NCBI RefSeq assembly: GCF_019399895.1
Contig: NC_091880.1
Location: 5,022,001 to 5,086,000, forward strand
Reading direction: 5' to 3'
Source: Cardiocondyla obscurior
Lineage: Eukaryota; Arthropoda; Insecta; Hymenoptera; Formicidae
DNA: 64,000 bases
In this document: piece by piece, positions 1 to 11,500 of the stretch
How positions within the stretch are numbered: the stretch's first letter is position 1
Layout of the letters: each line of letters begins with the position of its first letter
Notes under the pieces: generated by a model
The model's database searches: none
The model's input: the letters and a program-made list of their open reading frames with translations, nothing else
Told to the model about the DNA's origin: nothing
Position numbers and translations under genes: made by a program

Positions 1-3000
1 TACTCATTACTGGACGGAGCGGTTGGAGAAGTACCAGAGATACTCATCGACAGAGAGGTAAACGCGTTGCGAGAATTACATACCGTGACGCCAAACCCGA
101 CACAACGACAAGAACGATTAATAGAACAGGTACTCGAAAACTTGCGAGAAATGAATTCTCGAATTGTTCGACTCGAACGACGACCAAACGAAAGTCGAGA
201 AACGCGGGGAAATCAAGAGCTCATCGAAGGAAATGGACGCGCACACGGAGAAGTACGAAACAGACCGACGGAACCAGCACCCACGTTCAAACTTAAGGAC
301 GCACGAGCAATGATTCCGACGGTAAACGGAACAAATCATGCTCAAACAAAAAAATTTTTAAAAGCATGCGCGTACGCCGCGAAACACGTCACACGCGAAG
401 ATACAGAAACACTACTAGAAGCGGTACTCTGCACGAAATTGAAGGGCGCCGCGCTATTAGATTTCGACGCGAGAGACATAACAACGTTTGATCAATTTCT
501 AAAAGAATTCGAAAAAACCTACTTAAGAAAAAAGGGAACTTCGCGTCTACAGACAGAAATGAGCACGCTGAAACAAAAATACGAAGAAAGCGCGACAACC
601 TACGGATTACGCGTACAAAAAACCGCGATGGAATTATACGAAGCTATGACGGATGAAGAAGAAATGACCAGCGAACAGAAACGTACGGTTCTAAAATTAA
701 TTCAGCGACAAGCGTTACATTACTTTCACATGGGACTAACAGACGACATTAAAACAATGGTCCGCTCGCAACATTTCGAAACGTTAAAAGACGCGATAGA
801 AGGCGCAGTAGAAGAAGAAAAAATAAGAGTAACAAAATATAAAGGCACATATGAAAAAACGCGAACAAACGAAACGCTCGAAAAACCGCGATCATCAAGC
901 ATTATATGCAACAAATGCGGGAAAGCAGGTCATATAGCACGCGAATGCCGAAGCAACAGACACATAAACGGATTCAACCCGCGAGCCGAAACACGTGCGA
1001 GAATTAATAATACAGAGAAATTCTGCACACACTGCAGAAAGCCAGGACACACACGAGACGAATGCTGGTCGATGAACGGACGGCCAGACACGCGATGGCA
1101 AAGAAAAGACAACAGACAAACAATACGCACAAGACAATCACCCGCGATAAACATAGCTCGCACAAGTAGGAATAGAAAAGAAACCAGCCGAAGCAAGGAA
1201 AGCGGAAGCGAGAGCAAAGAAGAAAGACAGAGACCAAGAGTGATAAGAGCGGCAAGAGAGTATCAAGTTGCGAATATAGCGACGAAAGAAGTGAGCAACG
1301 GATTAAAACTCATCACGCTAAACGTCGAACAAGCGAAAAAGGGAAGATTAAATTTATTGGTGGATTCAGGAGCAACAATCACACTAATAAAAGTAGGAAA
1401 TTTAAAGGAAGACACACCGATAATAGAAGAAAAAATGGCATTAACGGGTGTCACAGGACATAAAATCAATACGATAGGGAAAATAAGAGCAACAATTAAA
1501 ATAGGCAGGAAAAATGTAAAACAAAAAATGTACGTAGTAAGAGACGATTTCCCGATCGAGTACGAAGGAATACTAGGAATAGATTTTCTGACAAAACAAC
1601 GAGCATCTTGCCTGCACGGAAAGGAGCAGATAGTAATAGACGGAGTAAAATTTAAATTACATCCGTACGAAAAATATATACTACCCCCGCGCAGCGAAAC
1701 AATACTCCGAGCAATTACAAGTCAGAATCAAGTAGGAGTAATTAATGCGGAAGAAACAAAACCAGGAGTATTCATAGGAAACTGCCTGGTAGCACCAAAA
1801 GATAACGAGTGCCCAGTAAGTGTGCTCAACATGACAGAGGAACCGATGAAAATACATACACCGCAAGTGGAGATAGAAGAACTGAGAACCATCAACTCCG
1901 CAAAAGTGCTGACGCTGAATAAAAGAACCGACAACGAAACGATACAGGAGCGCAGCGAAAAACTAATGAAGCAGCTAAGAACGAATCATCTAAACAAAGA
2001 AGAAAAAAGGGAACTCGAAAAAATATGCCTACATTACTGTGACATATTTTATTTAGAAGGTGACGCACTAACGTACACAGCAGCTGTCAAACACGAGGTA
2101 AATACACCAAACGAAAATCCGCCAATAAATAGTCGCCCGTATAGACTACCAGAAAAACACAAAGAAGAAGTAAATAGACAAATAGACAAAATGTTGAAAG
2201 AAGACATAATTCGCCAGAGTAGCAGCCAATGGAACGCGCCTATACTGGTAGTACCAAAGAAAGTAGACGCGTCAGAAAAAGCGAAATTGAGAATAGTGGT
2301 AGATTTCCGAAAAATCAACGAAATAACAATAGGTGATTCATTTCCAATACCAAATATCACCGAAATACTAGATCAGCTAGGAAACGCGAAATACTTTACC
2401 ACATTAGACCTTGCATCTGGGTATCACCAAATACAAATGAAAGAAGAACATAAATGCAAAACAGCATTCTCAACACCACATGGGCATTACGAATTTAATA
2501 GAATGCCTTTCGGGCTAAAAAACGCCCCCGCAACGTTCCAAAGACTGATGAACTCAGTACTAGCAGGATTACAAGGTATCAAGTGTCTGGTATACCTGGA
2601 CGACGTCGTGATATACAGATCGACACTTGAAGAACACAACAAAAGGCTGACAAGCGTATTTAGCAGGCTAAGAGAAAATAATCTGAAACTCCAACCAGAC
2701 AAGTGTGAATTCCTACGGAAGGAAGTATTATTCCTAGGACACATAATTACAGAAAACGGAATACAGCCAGATCCAGCAAAAATAAACGCAGTAAGAAACT
2801 ACCCGATGCCGAAAAAAGTAAAAGATATACAAGCGTTCATAGGTCTGGCAGGATACTACCGGAAATTCATAGAAAATTTTTCGAAAATAGCAAAACCACT
2901 AACAAAACTGACAAAAAAGGGAGAAAAATTCGAATGGGGAATAGAACAGCAGAACGCATTCGAGATATTAAAAGAAAAGCTAACGACAGCTCCGGTATTA

Positions 3001-3038
3001 AGTTACCCGGACTTCACGAGACAGTTCCTGGTAACAAC
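1..3038 (+). pseudogene. Gypsy-1 gag-pol, open at the window edge and cut in RNase H
   Basis: One frame stays open from base 1 into the Polinton terminus at 3048, so gag and pol are a single reading frame. In order it shows a coiled-coil-like N-terminus, a capsid-like region, two CCHC zinc knuckles (about 907-1075), an aspartic protease with VDSGAT (about 1363), and reverse transcriptase with the catalytic YLDD box (about 2590) and the GLAGYYRKF connection motif (about 2845). It stops at the start of RNase H, where the Polinton begins. No start codon is visible in the window; the first TTG in frame at 67 has no special claim. The true length would be much greater, with RNase H and integrase beyond the break. 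Confidence 0.9.
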
Positions 3039-3700
3039 AGTTTTTTAATTTTGCCGCATTTTTTTTACCGGCGGCAATTCGCTGTCGACAAAAGCGAATC
3101 GTTTCCCGTGGGTGCACAGATTTAATCTTTTGTCCACGACGTAGCCACACTCACCACCCACGGGATTTTCGGGTATAGAACGAGGGGTCCTGTCAAAAGT
3201 TAATGTTTCCCCTCGTTCACACTCACCACGTATGCGGTTATCATAATATAAGTTTAATTGGGCCGAATTGTTTTTTTGGTGTGCGCCACACCACACACCA
3301 CCCGCACTAAACGGGGTACGATGCCCCAACTCGCGGCGCGAGAGAATGTGTACTAACGATGAGCACTTATCCATCTAATTTTTTTTAATATGCGTGTTGC
3401 ACTTGAAAAAATCAGCATGCGACTGACAGGCAACAGCTACGAGCTCACTGCAGACAGTCAGAAAGTAAAAACGAAAGCATTTTTTTATCAACAGCAGTCC
3501 CGAAGGTGTGACATATACTCATGAGAATCTTTTACAGCGTTTAGCACGTTTGAAACTTAAGATGCATTCTATCACGCAATGAGAGATTAAGAAATTATTT
3601 CATTTAAAAGATGTATCTCGAAAATGTGACATATACTTACGCAAATCTTTTTACATTTAATTCTGAATTTTTTTAAAGAAATATGTATGAGATCAATCAG
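3039..3700. repeat. Polinton left terminal inverted repeat
   Basis: Pairs with the right TIR (about 30290-30928) as a diverged inverted copy. The first 330 bp inside the terminus are the most conserved because both arms hold a related reading frame. Further in, stretches such as GTTTGAAACTTAAGATGCATTC and ATGTATCTCGAAAA are shared, but this arm has an extra segment around 3400-3530 that the other lacks. The inner edge is approximate. Confidence 0.8.
3045..3374 (-). CDS. TIR-encoded 109-aa protein, left copy
   Basis: A complete ATG-to-stop frame of 109 codons that lies wholly in the left TIR and ends 6 bases from the element tip. It is basic, with a short Cys/His stretch (VWCGAHQK) and an ending PPVKKMRQN that is identical in the right-TIR copy. 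The two proteins differ at many residues while both frames stay open with the same length. I recognise no family. It could be a terminal-repeat gene of the Polinton, or a chance conserved frame over a binding region. Confidence 0.55.
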   Translation of the reverse strand: MDKCSSLVHILSRRELGHRTPFSAGGVWCGAHQKNNSAQLNLYYDNRIRGECERGETLTFDRTPRSIPENPVGGECGYVVDKRLNLCTHGKRFAFVDSELPPVKKMRQN

Positions 3701-3877
3701 TAGTTCATGGATATTGGGGAAAAAAAATGCAACAATAAAAAATTTTTTAATATAAACATTTAAATTATATATATACATTTATTATAAAATATGACATTAT
3801 TTGTATATTTTGATGGCAATAAAAAATGTTTTTAATATAATACAATATAATATAATATAATATAATAAAATATAATA
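3600..3877. repeat. AT-rich non-coding stretch with ATAAT microsatellite
   Basis: Low-complexity AT sequence between the left TIR and the first gene. A short tandem array of ATAAT units lies at about 3836-3880. I see no gene here. Confidence 0.6.
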
Positions 3878-4598
3878 TTACTTTCGCGCTCCGAATACTA
3901 GAGCTAGCAGCTCACAATCAACAACCTCGTCACGAGTTTTAGCAGTGGAAGCGATGCTAGCAAATCGTGCAAATTTCGAATCAATTATTTTAAGAAAAGA
4001 TGTTAATTTATTAAACGCTAATGTAATACACTCATCAAGATCAATCATTTTAAGAAATGTCGATTCCATCATCATTAAGCATTTGCCAGCTGATTCAAAC
4101 CGCAGGACATCCATGCCATTAAAGTTGCGTAGTCTGGCTGTCAACGCACCGAGGTACACGAAGTCTTGAAGATTTTTAAAATCGTTGTGGAGCAAACTTA
4201 AAATGTTTGCGCGATACTCGCAGAGTGATTTCCAAGCCTCGAGAGATAGCGGCATTTCCAATCCTCGATTATCGCCAATAATAATTTCCACATAACTAGG
4301 TGTTCCAACATTAACACCAATTTCTAAATATTTATAACTCGTAGCCGTCAATACATATCGCTTACATAGAATACGGATTGCATGTTCTTTAGATGAGCTA
4401 GTGTAAAAACAAAAAAATGACCATATAAAGTTTTTATTAAAAAAATTTTTTAGTTAGAAAAATTAATACTCACTCATTATTCACACACAATGTGCTAGAT
4501 GCATTAGCTGGCGTGTAATAATTCATATTACTCGCATATGATGTATTAGCTGGCACATTAAATTCCATATTTGTATTAGTTGGCACGTAAAAATCCAT
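3878..4598 (-). CDS. Spliced Polinton gene, 214 aa, unknown (possibly PC4-like C-terminus)
   Basis: Two exons read on the minus strand. Exon 1 is 4598-4474 (ATG at 4598-4596) and encodes a short Asn/Pro/Thr-rich repeat region (VPTNT, VPANTS, TPANAS). A 76-nt intron (4473-4398) starts GTGAGT and ends after a T-rich tract with CTAG. Exon 2 is 4397-3878. The exons total 645 nt, exactly 215 codons with the stop, and the phase is kept. Without the intron exon 1 hits TGA at once, and exon 2 has no early ATG. Exon 2 begins with a stretch (about 4335-4215) that loosely recalls the PC4 single-stranded-DNA-binding fold (…PLSLEAWKSL), a weak resemblance. It is the gene nearest the left TIR. Confidence 0.7.
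4398..4473 (-). other. Spliceosomal intron in the 214-aa Polinton gene
   Basis: Read on the minus strand it starts GTGAGT at 4473, is AT-rich, has a polypyrimidine stretch and ends CACTAG at 4398. Removal keeps the reading frame and bypasses an in-frame TGA. At 76 nt it matches the two 74-79-nt introns in the gene at the other end of the element. Confidence 0.7.
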
Positions 4599-4757
4599 CA
4601 CATTAAGAACGGTAATAACAGATCAGTTTGATGTGCGTGTTACATTTAATGTGATATAATTGTTCCGAGATTTTTTTATATATATATCCCCACCACTAAT
4701 AAGAAATGCATCAATTAAGTGGGGGGATTAAATCTTCAAATTGTGTAAGTTTTATTC

Positions 4758-5153
4758 CTAGGCCACACACACAGGACACATGTTGCATGGAATTATCATA
4801 TACATTGGAAGTCCACAATTACCACATGATCTACCGCATAATGCGTTTTGAGTATCAATTTCATGTTTGCGAATGGCAATCATTGGCCCACCCACATCAG
4901 CTAAATTAATCATACATGGTGCACATACTGCAATAGCTTCACTAGGTGTGCAATAATAAAAAGACAACATACAATGTTTAGTACGTCCATTAAGCGCGAA
5001 AAGTTGTGGTGAATCTATTTTTCGAGAAATACAATCTTCAAGATCTTCACTTTGATCACTCATATAATCACTATCGTTGGGCAATCCAATATCGTCCTCA
5101 TCAGATAAATCCATTAATTCTCCATTGTCATTTACAGCATTTAAATCAGCCAT
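4758..5153 (-). CDS. Polinton ORF, 131 aa, acidic N-terminus and Cys-rich C-terminus
   Basis: Single exon with ATG at 5153 and TAG at 4758. Residues about 10-45 are strongly acidic (DLSDEDD, DQSEDLEDC). The second half has cysteines in C-x2-C and C-x2-C-x13-C-x2-C style spacing (CAPC, CGNCG, CNMCPVC), which suggests one or two zinc-binding clusters. Such an acidic plus zinc-ribbon layout would suit a small transcription or nucleic-acid-binding factor, but I recognise no family. It lies next to the spliced 214-aa gene on the same strand, with its promoter side towards the tandem repeats. Confidence 0.6.
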   Translation of the reverse strand: MADLNAVNDNGELMDLSDEDDIGLPNDSDYMSDQSEDLEDCISRKIDSPQLFALNGRTKHCMLSFYYCTPSEAIAVCAPCMINLADVGGPMIAIRKHEIDTQNALCGRSCGNCGLPMYMIIPCNMCPVCVA

Positions 5154-5272
5154 ATTCTCTTAACACAAAATATAAATTTAGTGAACTGTCACCCGATGGT
5201 ATTTATATAGATCACATTTGTAGGTAATAGTGGGGATCACAATCATTAGTCTTAAAATAAAAAATGATATCA

Positions 5273-5735
5273 TAAAGATTGCATCAGAAATGCAAGATTT
5301 GCGCGCACCACACGTGCTACTGCAATGCATTGGAAATGCAAGATTTGCAGACGCCGCACGTGCCAGTTATCTCAGGCAATGGTGTGGATTACAAGCGTTT
5401 AGTCTTAAATGAAAAAAAACAGTGATTTTATATAAGCGATAATGTTATGAAGATTGCATCAGAAGCGCCAATTTGTAGGCGCCGCTATTAAAATGTAATA
5501 AAAATAATATCATATAAAGATTGCAAGATTTGCGGACACCACACGTGCTACTGCATCGCACTGCATTGGAAATGCAAGATTTGCAAGATTTGTAAACGTC
5601 ACACGTGCCAGTTATCTCAGGCAATGGTGTGGATTACAAGCGTTTAGTTTTAAATGAAAAAAACAATGATTTTATATAGGTAATAATGTTATGAAGATTG
5701 CATCAGAAGCGCAAATTTGTAGGCGCAGCTATACA
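5273..5735. repeat. Two tandem copies of a ~230-bp unit upstream of PolB
   Basis: Copy 1 (about 5273-5493) and copy 2 (about 5515-5735) share AAAGATTGCA, CACACGTGCTACTGCA, CACGTGCCAGTTATCTCAG, GGTGTGGATTACAAGCG and GAAGCGCAAATTTGTAGGCGC-type blocks. Both hold several CACGTG palindromes. Gypsy-2 cut into the end of this region, and similar fragments (AATTTGTAGACACCACATGT) continue at 16888-16910 beyond it. No gene is seen. The position between a divergent small-gene set and PolB suits a promoter or replication element. Confidence 0.65.
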
Positions 5736-5756
5736 CATGTGCTGAAAAAAAAATAC

Positions 5757-6168
5757 TGTTGTAACCCGACCCTGGCAACAGCAAGGCCACGCACGCGAAG
5801 GCGCTGGCCGGGTTAACAACCAGCGTCGATCGGATCTTCCGATCGCGGAATCCGCTGACCGATCGACGCCTTGCACTTTTCGCCTAGGCAATGAACGAAC
5901 ACGGTCACTGTCCTATGCGCCCGGAATCCGCGAACTGTTGCTTTTCCGCCTTAGTAACAGTCGCGTATAAAACCCGCGGCCATCGGATGTCCGCGGGTCA
6001 TTCTGTTAATCACTACGACGGGGTAACGCTGCCCGAAGCCGAAGAACTTAACCAAAGGGAAATAAAAAAACATCTAAATAAAATTAAGAGTTATCTTTTA
6101 TTCGCGGCCCTCGCTGAGATATACATAGATCCGGGAGGACGGACCCCTTGCACCGTCCAGGTGCAACA
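5757..6168 (+). repeat. Gypsy-2 LTR 1 (5' LTR), with promoter elements
   Basis: Starts TGTTGTAACCCGACCC and ends GGTGCAACA. A TATAAAA box lies at 5966-5972, and AATAAA-type signals follow near 6060-6080. It differs from LTR3 at only a handful of positions (for example in the GAACGAACACGG segment and one base in the poly-A stretch). Confidence 0.92.
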
Positions 6169-6558
6169 TTCTGGTGGCAACGGTGGGATCCGCCCCCCGG
6201 CGAGGCACCGCTCCGGCGACGTCCCGCTACTCTCGGCGGGCCATATAAAAGATCTCTGAAACAAAAACAAAAGTGAGACGTCGGACTCATCCTAAACAGA
6301 AGAAGAAGACTAGGACAGCACAAGCAGCGGTTCTGCCGATATCGCACGCGCTCGACATCGGAGAGGCCGAACAGCTGGGAGATAAGCCAAGGTAGCAGCA
6401 GCCCGGCCGCAGCCACTCGAAGGAACGGACAGCCGTGGACAAGGACCGGAAGGAAAAGGCAACGAGAAAACCCGGAAGCAGAGACAGCGCCATGCGGCAC
6501 CTTGCGTTAGTGTAAGTCCGAAATATAACTTTATTGTCAATCTTAACCCGACTAGTCG

Positions 6559-7788
6559 ATGTCGGACGAAGACTCCGGTTTGCGAGCCCAAATAGCCAAC
6601 GAATCTTGGCTACATAGCAAATCAGGCCACAGGGCACGGCGACCACCCCCTGAGAACCCCATAGGCATTGCAGCCGCCGCCCTACGCGAAATCCGCGATA
6701 ACGTGCGTCGGGCATTAAATACAGAGAGCGATAGCGAAAGCTCAGCCGAACTTGATCCGCGCGAAGAAACCGAACCGTGCGACGAAACCGACTTAAATTT
6801 AGCACGACCTACCGACGAAACGCAAAAAAGCGACCGGAAGAGGCTATTAGAAGAAACAGGTAGCGATATAAGCAACGTATTGCAACGCGGCGAATTCTCT
6901 CTTACCTCATACGACAGTAGTATATTTGATCCCGCGGAAATAGTAGACGAGTTAGAAATGCGACGACGCGGCCGAAACTCTACCCGCGATAATCAAGGGA
7001 CCTCCTCAAGGCCCTACGAAAATCAACCAGTTGAAACGAACCTCGGCGAGCAAATCTTCATGGTAACAGACCATGGCGATCGCGACGGAACGAGTGAATC
7101 AAGGGAGGAGGCCGCCGGCGGCACCCCTGTAACAACCGCCGACACCGTAATAAAGCGGCCCAGACCCAAACCCTCTTCTCCGATCACACGGAGGCGCTCA
7201 CCGGCACCCCATAGCGATACTTTAAGTACGATTTTGGACGCCATACAAGAAATAAACAGGCGCCTAGATTGGGTAGAAATCGAGCTAAGCACGTTGCGAG
7301 AACCGCTTTACTCCACACGGACATCGGAGCCGGTAGCCGCACGACGGGAACCGCTAACTCAAGACCGCGATGACGTACGATTCTCTTTGGACAACCCCCG
7401 GCAATACCTGTCGATGAAGCATGCCCTCGAAACGATTCCTTCCTTCGACGGAAACGAGACGCACGCCAAAAAATTTATTAAAGCCTGTGAATACGTCGCG
7501 CGGAAAATACTGTACACAAAATTGACGGGACGCGCGCTGTCGCGTTTCGAGACTAGGAAAGTCGTCGGATTCTCACAATTCTTAAGCGAAATAGAGGAAG
7601 CATACGTGCAACGACGGGGCACCTCATACCTACAAATTGACTTTAATAATCTGCGACAACGACATGGGGAAAGCGCGCAAGCTTTTGGAATCCGAGCAGA
7701 CTCCCTCGCGACTGAACTATACGACGCCTTAAGAGAAAATCCGAAATATTCAGATGACGAGAAACGCGGCATTTGGAATTCTATACAG
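6559..7788 (+). pseudogene. Gypsy-2 gag fragment, cut by an internal LTR
   Basis: Starts ATG at 6559 after a ~390-bp leader and encodes an acidic/Arg-rich N-terminal region, then a capsid-like domain. It is a near-identical sibling of the gag at 8585, but lacks 12 codons (a deletion at about 7508, after VARKI) and ends at 7788, where LTR2 begins, before the zinc knuckles. The last residues read are GIWNSIQ; the frame then runs on into LTR sequence and stops at 7842, which is not native. Confidence 0.88.
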
Positions 7789-8193
7789 TGTTGTAACCCG
7801 ACCCTGGCAACAGCAAGGCCACGCACGCGAAGGCCGGGTTAACAACCAGCGTCGATCGGATCACCCGATCGCGGAATCCGCTGACCGATCGACGCCTTGC
7901 ACTTTTCGCCTAGGCAATGACCGAACGCGGTCACTGTCCTACGCGCCCGGAATCCGCGGACTGTTGCGTTTCCGCCTTGGCAACAGTCGCGTATAAAACC
8001 CGCGGCCACCGAATGTCCGCGGGTCATTCTGATAATCGAATCGACGGGGTAACGCTGCCCGAAGCCAAGGAACATAACATAAGGGAAATAAAAAGTCTTC
8101 AGAGTAAAAAGAAAGTGTATCATTTATTCGCGCCCCTCGTGGAATACAAGAAGTTCCGGGAGGACGGACCCCTTGCACCGTCCGGGTGCAACA
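7789..8193 (+). repeat. Gypsy-2 LTR 2 (internal, divergent subtype)
   Basis: Same ends as LTR1 (TGTTGTAACCCG…GGTGCAACA) and the same TATAAAA box (7992-7998), but a distinct middle and 3' part: GATCACCCGATC in place of GATCTTCCGATC, AAGTCTTCAGAG in place of ACATCTAAATAA, and a different run up to the final CCGGGAGGACGG. It therefore comes from a different insertion from LTR1 and LTR3. Confidence 0.9.
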
Positions 8194-8584
8194 ATTTGGT
8201 GGCAACGGTGGGATCCGCCCCCCGGAGAGGCACCGCTTCGGCGACGTCCAGCTATTCCCGACGGGCCATATAGAAGATCTCTGAAACATAAAACAAAAGT
8301 AAGAAGTCGGACTCATCCTACACAGAAGAAGAGGACTAGGACAGCACAAGCAGCGGTTCTGCCGATATCGCACGCGCTCGACACCGGAGAAGCCAAACAG
8401 CTGGGAGATAAGCCGAGGTAGCAGCAGCCCGGTCGCAGCCACGCAAAGGAACGGACGGCCGTGGACAAGGACCGGAAGGGAAAGGCAACGAGCAAACCCG
8501 GAAGCAGAGACTGCGCCATGCGACACCTTGCGTTAGTGTAAGTCCGAAATATAATTTTATTGTAAATCTTAACCCGACTAGTCG

Positions 8585-11500
8585 ATGTCGGACGAAGATT
8601 CCGTTTTGCGAACCCAAATAGCCAACGAATCTTGGCTACATAGCGAATCAGGCCACCGGGCACGGCGACCACCCCCTGAGAACCCCATAGGCATTGCAGC
8701 CGCCGCCCTACGCGAAATCCGCGATAACGTGCGTCGGGCATTAAATACAGAGAGCGATAGCGAAAGCTCAGCCGAATTTGATCCGCGCGAAGAAACCGAA
8801 CCGTGCGACGAAACCGACTTAAATTTAGCACAACCTACCGACGAAACGCAAAAAAGCGACCGGAAGAGGCTATTAGAAGAAACGGGTAGCGATATCAGCA
8901 ACGTATCGCAACGCGGCGAATTCTCTCTTACCTCATACGACAGTAGCATATTTGATCCCGCGGAAATAGTAGACGAGTTGGAAATGCGACGACGCGGCCG
9001 AAACTCTACCCGCGATAATCAAGGGACCTCCTCAAGGCTCTATGAAAATCAGCCGGTTGAAACGAACCTCGGCGAGCAAATTTTCATGGTAACAGACCAA
9101 GGCGATCGCGACGGAACGAGTGAGTCAAGGGAGGAAACCGCCGGCGGCACCCCTGTGACAACCGCCGACACGGTAATAAAGCGGCCCAGGCCCGAACCCC
9201 CTTCTCCGATTTCGCGGAGGCGCTCACCGGTACCCCATAGCGATACTTTAAGTACGATCTTGGATGCCATACAAGAGATAAACAGACGCCTAGATCGGGT
9301 AGAAGTCGAGATAAGTACGCTGCGAGAACCGCTCCACTCCACACGGACATCGGAGCCGGCAGCCGCACGACGAGAACCTCTGACTCAGGACCGCGATGAC
9401 GTACGGTTCTCTCTAGACAACCCCCGGCAATACCTGTCGATGAAGCATGCCCTCGAAACGATCCCTTCCTTCGACGGAAACGAGACACACGCCAAAAAAT
9501 TTATTAAAGCATGCGAATACGTCGCGAGGAAAATAGACCCGGCGGACGAAAGTGAATTATTAGCCGCGATACTTTACACGAAACTGACTGGACGCGCGCT
9601 GTCGCGTTTCGAGACTAGGAAAGTCGTCGGATTCTCACAATTCCTAAGCGAAATAGAAGAAGCATACGTGCAACGACGGGGCACCTCGTACTTGCAAATT
9701 GACTTCAATAATCTGCGGCAACGACATGGGGAAAGCGCGCAAGCTTTTGGGTTCCGAGCCGACTCCCTCGCAACCGAACTATACGACGCCTTAAGCGAAA
9801 ATCCGAAATATTCAGATGACGAGAAACGCGGCATTTGGAATTCCGTGTAGGAACAAGTGCTACAAAATTACCAGGCCGGACTCCTTCCGTATACTCAAAT
9901 GATCGTCCGTTCACGGAATTATACTACCCTACAACAGGCCATCGCGGGGGCGGCCATGGAGGAGAGACAACGCGGTATACCGACGCGATCCTTCCTGGAC
10001 CGCGACCCGCCGCCGCGACGCCCCCCGCCAGCCTGTCAAAAATGCGGGAAGCAAGGACACGCGGGATTCGCGTGTCGCTCGAGCCGTTACGCGCAACGTT
10101 TCCCGTTACCGCGAGCCGATCACCCGCCGCGCGTGCATACCACAACGAAACATTGCTCCTATTGCAACATACCCGGGCACACGCGCGAGGAATGCCGACG
10201 CCTGAAACGCGAGACGGGACCCCGTGAAAACATTAGACGCGACTCCCGACCGCACCCCCCGCCAAGGAGGGCCCCTGCAGTTAACACCGCGCATTGCCAA
10301 GAGAGAGAAACAAATACGGATATGATAGGGAGCGGCCCCGGAACCGCTGTCCCGCCGCGCCAACAGGAGACCCGACTCGCGAGAGATTACCAAATAGCGC
10401 ATCTGGCAGAAGATACGCGGAGCCGACAGCTCGATCTCGTCACTCTACCGATCCTTCAAGCAAAGAACGGAAAGGCTACTTTCCTCGTCGACTCAGGCGC
10501 CGCGGTTACACTTATAAAGGTGGGAAAATTAAAAGGTACCACCCCCATTTTCTCCGGCTCGACCGCTTTAACAGGAGTAACGGGGCATAAAGCGAAAACC
10601 CTCGGAAAATGTAACGCCACGATCCGCCTCAAAACTACCTTCGTGCACCACGACATGCACGTCGTGCCGGACGATTTCCCCATCGATTACGAGGGAATTC
10701 TCGGCATGGACTTTTTAAAGACTCAGCGGACCGTGTATGACGTAGAGAACGGCCGCTTAAGTATAAACCGCGTTACATTCCCGCTCCATCCGTACGCTCG
10801 CATCATGTTACCGCCGCGCAGTGAGACCATCGTGCGTGCGATTACAAACGAAAACCGGGTAGGTATAATTTACGCACACGAGCCCGCACCCGGGATCTTG
10901 ATCGGGAATTGCCTAGTCGAACCGATAGACAACGCGTGCCCTATCAGCGTAATTAATACGACCAAAAAACCTATAGTTTTTCCGACGCCACGACTGGTCG
11001 TTCACCGCACGGAATTTGCTGACTCGGCACCGGTACTCGCGTTACGCGACGCGCCAAGCGACGGCAAGGTACAGACACGGATAAAAGCATTAAACGAACA
11101 GCTGCGGACATCACATTTAAACAAGGAAGAGGACGACAAGCTGCGGCAAATCTGTGCAAACTTTTGCGACACATTCTACCTCGCTGGCGATACTCTCTCT
11201 CACACTTCCGCGGTAGCGCACGAAATAAATAACGACGCGGGAATAAAGCCCATAAACTGCCGACCCTACCGGTTGCCGGAGCGCCATAAAGAAGAAGTAA
11301 ATCGACAGATAGATAAAATGATGAACGAAGGAATTATTCGCGAAAGCACGAGCCAGTGGAATGCGCCCATACTCGTGGTACCGAAGCGAGCCGACGCGTC
11401 AGGTAACCCGAAACTCCGGATAGTTGTCGATTTCCGGAAGCTAAACGACGCCACAGTGGGAGATTCGTTCCCTATACCGAACATTACGGATATCCTAGAC

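Noticed and set aside
1004..1255. Hydrophobic minus-strand frames opposite the Gypsy-1 gag zinc region
   Set aside because: They are antisense shadows of Arg/Cys-rich coding sequence; the hydrophobic look comes from the complement of A-rich codons.
5757..6560. Several 90-190-codon frames on both strands of the Gypsy-2 LTRs and leaders
   Set aside because: They recur in all three LTR copies without codon conservation and overlap promoter, poly-A and leader functions; GC-rich sequence makes such frames common.
9848..9850. In-frame TAG as a programmed gag readthrough codon
   Set aside because: It lies between capsid and zinc knuckles, not between gag and protease, and the related Gypsy-1 frame has no stop there; a second stop at 12041 supports plain decay.
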